A stretch of 64,000 nt of DNA, taken from Cohnella silvisoli. Its GTDB lineage: Bacteria; Bacillota; Bacilli; Paenibacillales; Paenibacillaceae. Below the pieces are notes generated by a model that saw only the letters and a list, made by a program, of their open reading frames with translations, was not told the origin of the DNA and ran no database searches. Each line of letters begins with the position of its first letter. Position 1 is the stretch's first letter. Location: the NCBI RefSeq assembly GCF_021190915.1, contig NZ_JAIOAP010000002.1, positions 496,001 to 560,000 of the forward strand. The letters run 5' to 3'. This document shows, in pieces, positions 62,035-64,000 of the stretch. The position numbers and the translations under genes are program-made.

Positions 62035-62378
62035 GCATACGTCCCCCAACCTAACTCTCGTTCTTTTATAGATTAATGATTTGAGCGAGAACGAACATTG
62101 ACATAATGTTGTCAGGGTTCGTCGTTTAATATAAAAGTGCAATAACAACGGTCCCAATATAAGTCCAATTCTAAGGAGGCTGTTCTAATGATGACTTCTA
62201 AATAAGCTTTTGTAAACTTAATTTGAACGACGCTGAACAGCACCCGATTTACTGATCGGCGACATTTGGGCGTTCTTCAGCCCATTTCGTTAATGAAGAA
62301 GGTCATTGCAACAACTGCGTAGAAAATATAAGTACCCGAAAATGAAATGATCCGTTTCCGGACGAGGAGGAACATCGC
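62035..62378. other. Gene-poor gap between AraC-GyrI and WYL regulators
   Basis: No standard gene is seen. A strong ribosome binding site (AAGGAGG, 62174-62180) stands before a five-codon frame MMTSK (62189-62206), which may be the stump of a lost gene or a mini-leader. No clear terminator was found. The left part should carry the promoter of the AraC-GyrI gene. Confidence 0.4.
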
Positions 62379-63302
62379 GTGAAGCTTGATCGGTTGCTTG
62401 CGATTACGATGGCTTTATTAAACCAAACCCGTGTCAGCGCGACCGAGCTAGCCGAACGGTTCGAGGTTTCCTTGCGCACGATTTATCGCGACATGGAGTC
62501 GATCAATCAATCCGGAATCCCCATCGTTTCGTTTCCCGGTTCGGATGGAGGATATGAAATCATGTCAGGCTATCGGCTGGACAAACAAATCCTTTCCCTT
62601 GAAGATTTTTCATCTATTTGCATGGCATTGCGCGGGGTCAAGTCGGCGACGGATAACCCCGATATCGACGGATTATTGGAACGAATAGGCGCTCTGATGC
62701 CTAATAAGCCCGATCAATTGGATACTTCGGCAAAATTAAACATGGAATTCGCGACGTCGCAAAGCGAGAAGAATAAGATTAGCACCCTTCACCGAGCGAC
62801 TAAAGATCAACATATTGTTACATTCGAATATATCGATATTAAAGGCACCGAAACGGAAAGAAAGATCGAGCCGCATGGTCTTTTTCTTAGAGGATATGCT
62901 TGGTACGTATACGGCTATTGCCTTACCCGGTTTGAACCTCGCGTCTTCCGGCTATCCCGCATCATACAGCTTAAGGAACATCCTGAGAAGTTTGAATCAC
63001 GGAACATCACGCTTCAGGATATTGAGCAACGGTTTGTAAGCCAAGCCGATTTCACGAAAATAAGTGTTGTTCTTTGCTTTAATACCGCCGTCAAAACAAG
63101 GGTAAGAGACGAATTCGACATTAATCTGATCAAGGAAAACACGGATGGCACCTTGCAAGTGACAACGCAATATTCTTCAATCGAACGTGCGGTCCAACAC
63201 GCCCTCAGCTATAGCTTTAATGTTCGAATCGTGGAGCCGCCTGAATTAGTCGCAGAGGTGCAACGTCATATCCTGAGCATGAACGAGATTTATAAGAGTT
63301 GA
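62379..63302 (+). CDS. WYL domain transcriptional regulator (YafY type)
   Basis: A 307-residue regulator. The N-terminal HTH_11 reads MKLDRLLAITMALLNQTRVSATELAERFEVSLRTIYRDMESINQSGIPIVSFPGSDGGYEI. The WYL domain lies at residues about 140-220 (HIVTFEYIDIKGTETERKIEPHGLFLRGYAWYVYGYC) and ends in a C-terminal WCX part. WYL domains bind nucleotides or nucleic acids and switch the regulator. The start is GTG at 62379 with GAGGAGG eight bases upstream. A terminator follows. The target is unknown; it may act on the lost gene just upstream. Confidence 0.92.
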   Translation: MKLDRLLAITMALLNQTRVSATELAERFEVSLRTIYRDMESINQSGIPIVSFPGSDGGYEIMSGYRLDKQILSLEDFSSICMALRGVKSATDNPDIDGLLERIGALMPNKPDQLDTSAKLNMEFATSQSEKNKISTLHRATKDQHIVTFEYIDIKGTETERKIEPHGLFLRGYAWYVYGYCLTRFEPRVFRLSRIIQLKEHPEKFESRNITLQDIEQRFVSQADFTKISVVLCFNTAVKTRVRDEFDINLIKENTDGTLQVTTQYSSIERAVQHALSYSFNVRIVEPPELVAEVQRHILSMNEIYKS

Positions 63303-63337
63303 TTACGTGCGGTGTTCATAGTTATCTGGTATAACGC

Positions 63338-63374
63338 AAAAGAACCGTCAGAGAAAACTGACGGTTCTTTTGTT
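63338..63374. terminator. Terminator between the WYL regulator and the AlkD-like gene
   Basis: AAAGAACCGTCAG and CTGACGGTTCTTT form a 13-bp stem with loop AGAAAA, with T tracts on both strands. Confidence 0.88.
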
Positions 63375-63383
63375 TATTTTGAA

Positions 63384-64000
63384 TCAACGAGACACGTATT
63401 TAAGCGCTTCACGGGCGCTTAACGGTGAGAGCGGATTTTCCGCCACAAACAGACGCACCGCGGCTTCGTCGGTTTTCGAGTATTCCCGGAGAGCCCAGCC
63501 GATTGCTTTGCGGATAAAAAAATCTTTCTCGTCCATGCATCGGCGAATATAATCGAACAGCCGCTCGACATCCGTGCGTTTCTTATATCGCAATTGGTAC
63601 AAAATCGCGGTTCGACGCAGCCACAGATCGTCCGACTCTATCCATCTTTCCGTGTAGCTGTCTATTAACTCCGGGTATTTCGTCAGGTGATCCCCTATTG
63701 TATGAGATGCTAAATAATCGACGGTATCCCACCATGATTTCGTCGTCACCAATTGCTCGAACACATCGATATCCGATTTCTCCGCATGTTTGCCATGTTT
63801 TTCGAGAAAAGCCATCGCTACGTTCTGGAATTCGCGTTCCGGCAATTGCCATAATTGTTTTACGACCGCAAGCAACTCGTCTCCGGCGGGAATTCCGTGC
63901 TTTAACCAGAACTCTTTGGTCAGTCGATTCCGTTCCGGCGTCTTGATGCCGAGAAAAGTGTATTGATTGCGCATGTAGGCTTCCATTTGACGAGCTTTTT
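63384..64000 (-). CDS. AlkD-like DNA alkylation repair protein, 5' end outside the window
   Basis: Built from HEAT-like helical repeats. It reads KARQMEAYMRNQYTFLGIKTPERNRLTKEFW at the visible start, then REFQNVAMAFLEKHGKH, KSWWDTVDYLASHTIGDHL, ESDDLWLRRTAILYQL and DFFIRKAIGWALREYSKTDEAAVRLFV, the usual AlkD motif set. The aromatic and Asp residues in SWWDTVD and DLWLRR line the groove that binds damaged bases. AlkD excises 3- and 7-alkylpurines. The frame is still open at position 64000 (KARQ before the first Met), so about 20-30 residues lie outside. Confidence 0.9.
   Translation of the reverse strand, partial: KARQMEAYMRNQYTFLGIKTPERNRLTKEFWLKHGIPAGDELLAVVKQLWQLPEREFQNVAMAFLEKHGKHAEKSDIDVFEQLVTTKSWWDTVDYLASHTIGDHLTKYPELIDSYTERWIESDDLWLRRTAILYQLRYKKRTDVERLFDYIRRCMDEKDFFIRKAIGWALREYSKTDEAAVRLFVAENPLSPLSAREALKYVSR

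Noticed and set aside
62189-62206. Five-codon frame MMTSK as a leader peptide of the WYL regulator
   Set aside because: It has a strong ribosome site, but it is about 170 bases from the next gene and no stem-loop arrangement was found. A stump of a lost gene is as likely.

Overview
The window reads as a chromosomal segment of an endospore-forming member of the Paenibacillaceae (Paenibacillus or Cohnella type). The evidence is a gerP spore-germination cluster, a YjcZ-type spore peptide, YtaF, strong Gram-positive ribosome binding sites with many TTG and GTG starts, LplABC-type sugar transporters, LacI, AraR and CcpA (cre) type control sites, and many sugar-use genes. No rRNA, tRNA, prophage or CRISPR array was seen.

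Layout. 0-1.8 kb: a tnpB-only IS200/IS605-type element with a probable omega RNA end, inserted in a decayed discoidin-domain gene. 1.9-5.4 kb: an LplABC-type sugar ABC importer behind a sigma-A promoter with a cre box. 5.6-8.8 kb: yidD, a small membrane protein, a GerT-like small heat-shock protein, divergent gerPABCDE, and a YjcZ peptide. 8.8-10.8 kb: a PucR-type regulator and the wreck of an ABC ATPase. 11.2-11.8 kb: a 7-copy 51-bp tandem array. 12.7-21.3 kb: a DUF1361 protein and the glycogen operon glgB-glgC-glgD-glgA-GH15. 21.6-24.3 kb: an AI-2E family transporter and araA with AraR-like boxes. 24.5-25.5 kb: a second 7-copy 51-bp array related to the first, a DUF3892 gene and a 52-bp array. 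25.5-33.8 kb: a broken alpha-galactosidase, a truncated AraC regulator, and a sucrose/fructan operon (binding protein, two permeases, GH32) with its LacI regulator. 34-37.2 kb: a MarR and flavin-monooxygenase pair sharing palindromic operators, a candidate small RNA, and a secreted protein of unknown role. 37.3-43.2 kb: ytaF, mprF, an ArsR/SRPBCC pair, and two broken genes. 43.3-46.7 kb: an ABC exporter preceded by a likely leader peptide and stem-loop, and an esterase-like phytase-family protein. 46.9-52.5 kb: the L-fucose operon (fucI, fucA, kinase, fucU) with a divergent LacI regulator. 52.6-61 kb: a nitroreductase, a heterodimeric ABC exporter, and a YtrA-type GntR/ABC operon. 61.1-64 kb: AraC-GyrI and WYL regulators and a partial AlkD-like gene.

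How the genes fit together. Most of the window gathers and stores sugars. The importers and hydrolases bring in and split sugars, the arabinose and fucose genes convert them, and the glg operon stores glucose. cre-like sites at the LplABC, lacI/GH32 and fuc promoters suggest shared carbon catabolite control. Several genes are visibly decaying (alpha-galactosidase, AraC, ABC ATPase, ABC-2 permease, GNAT), mostly in or beside the repeat-rich stretches. The most novel points are the two related 51-bp arrays, the leader-peptide region before the ABC exporter, and the candidate small RNA at 35.7 kb.
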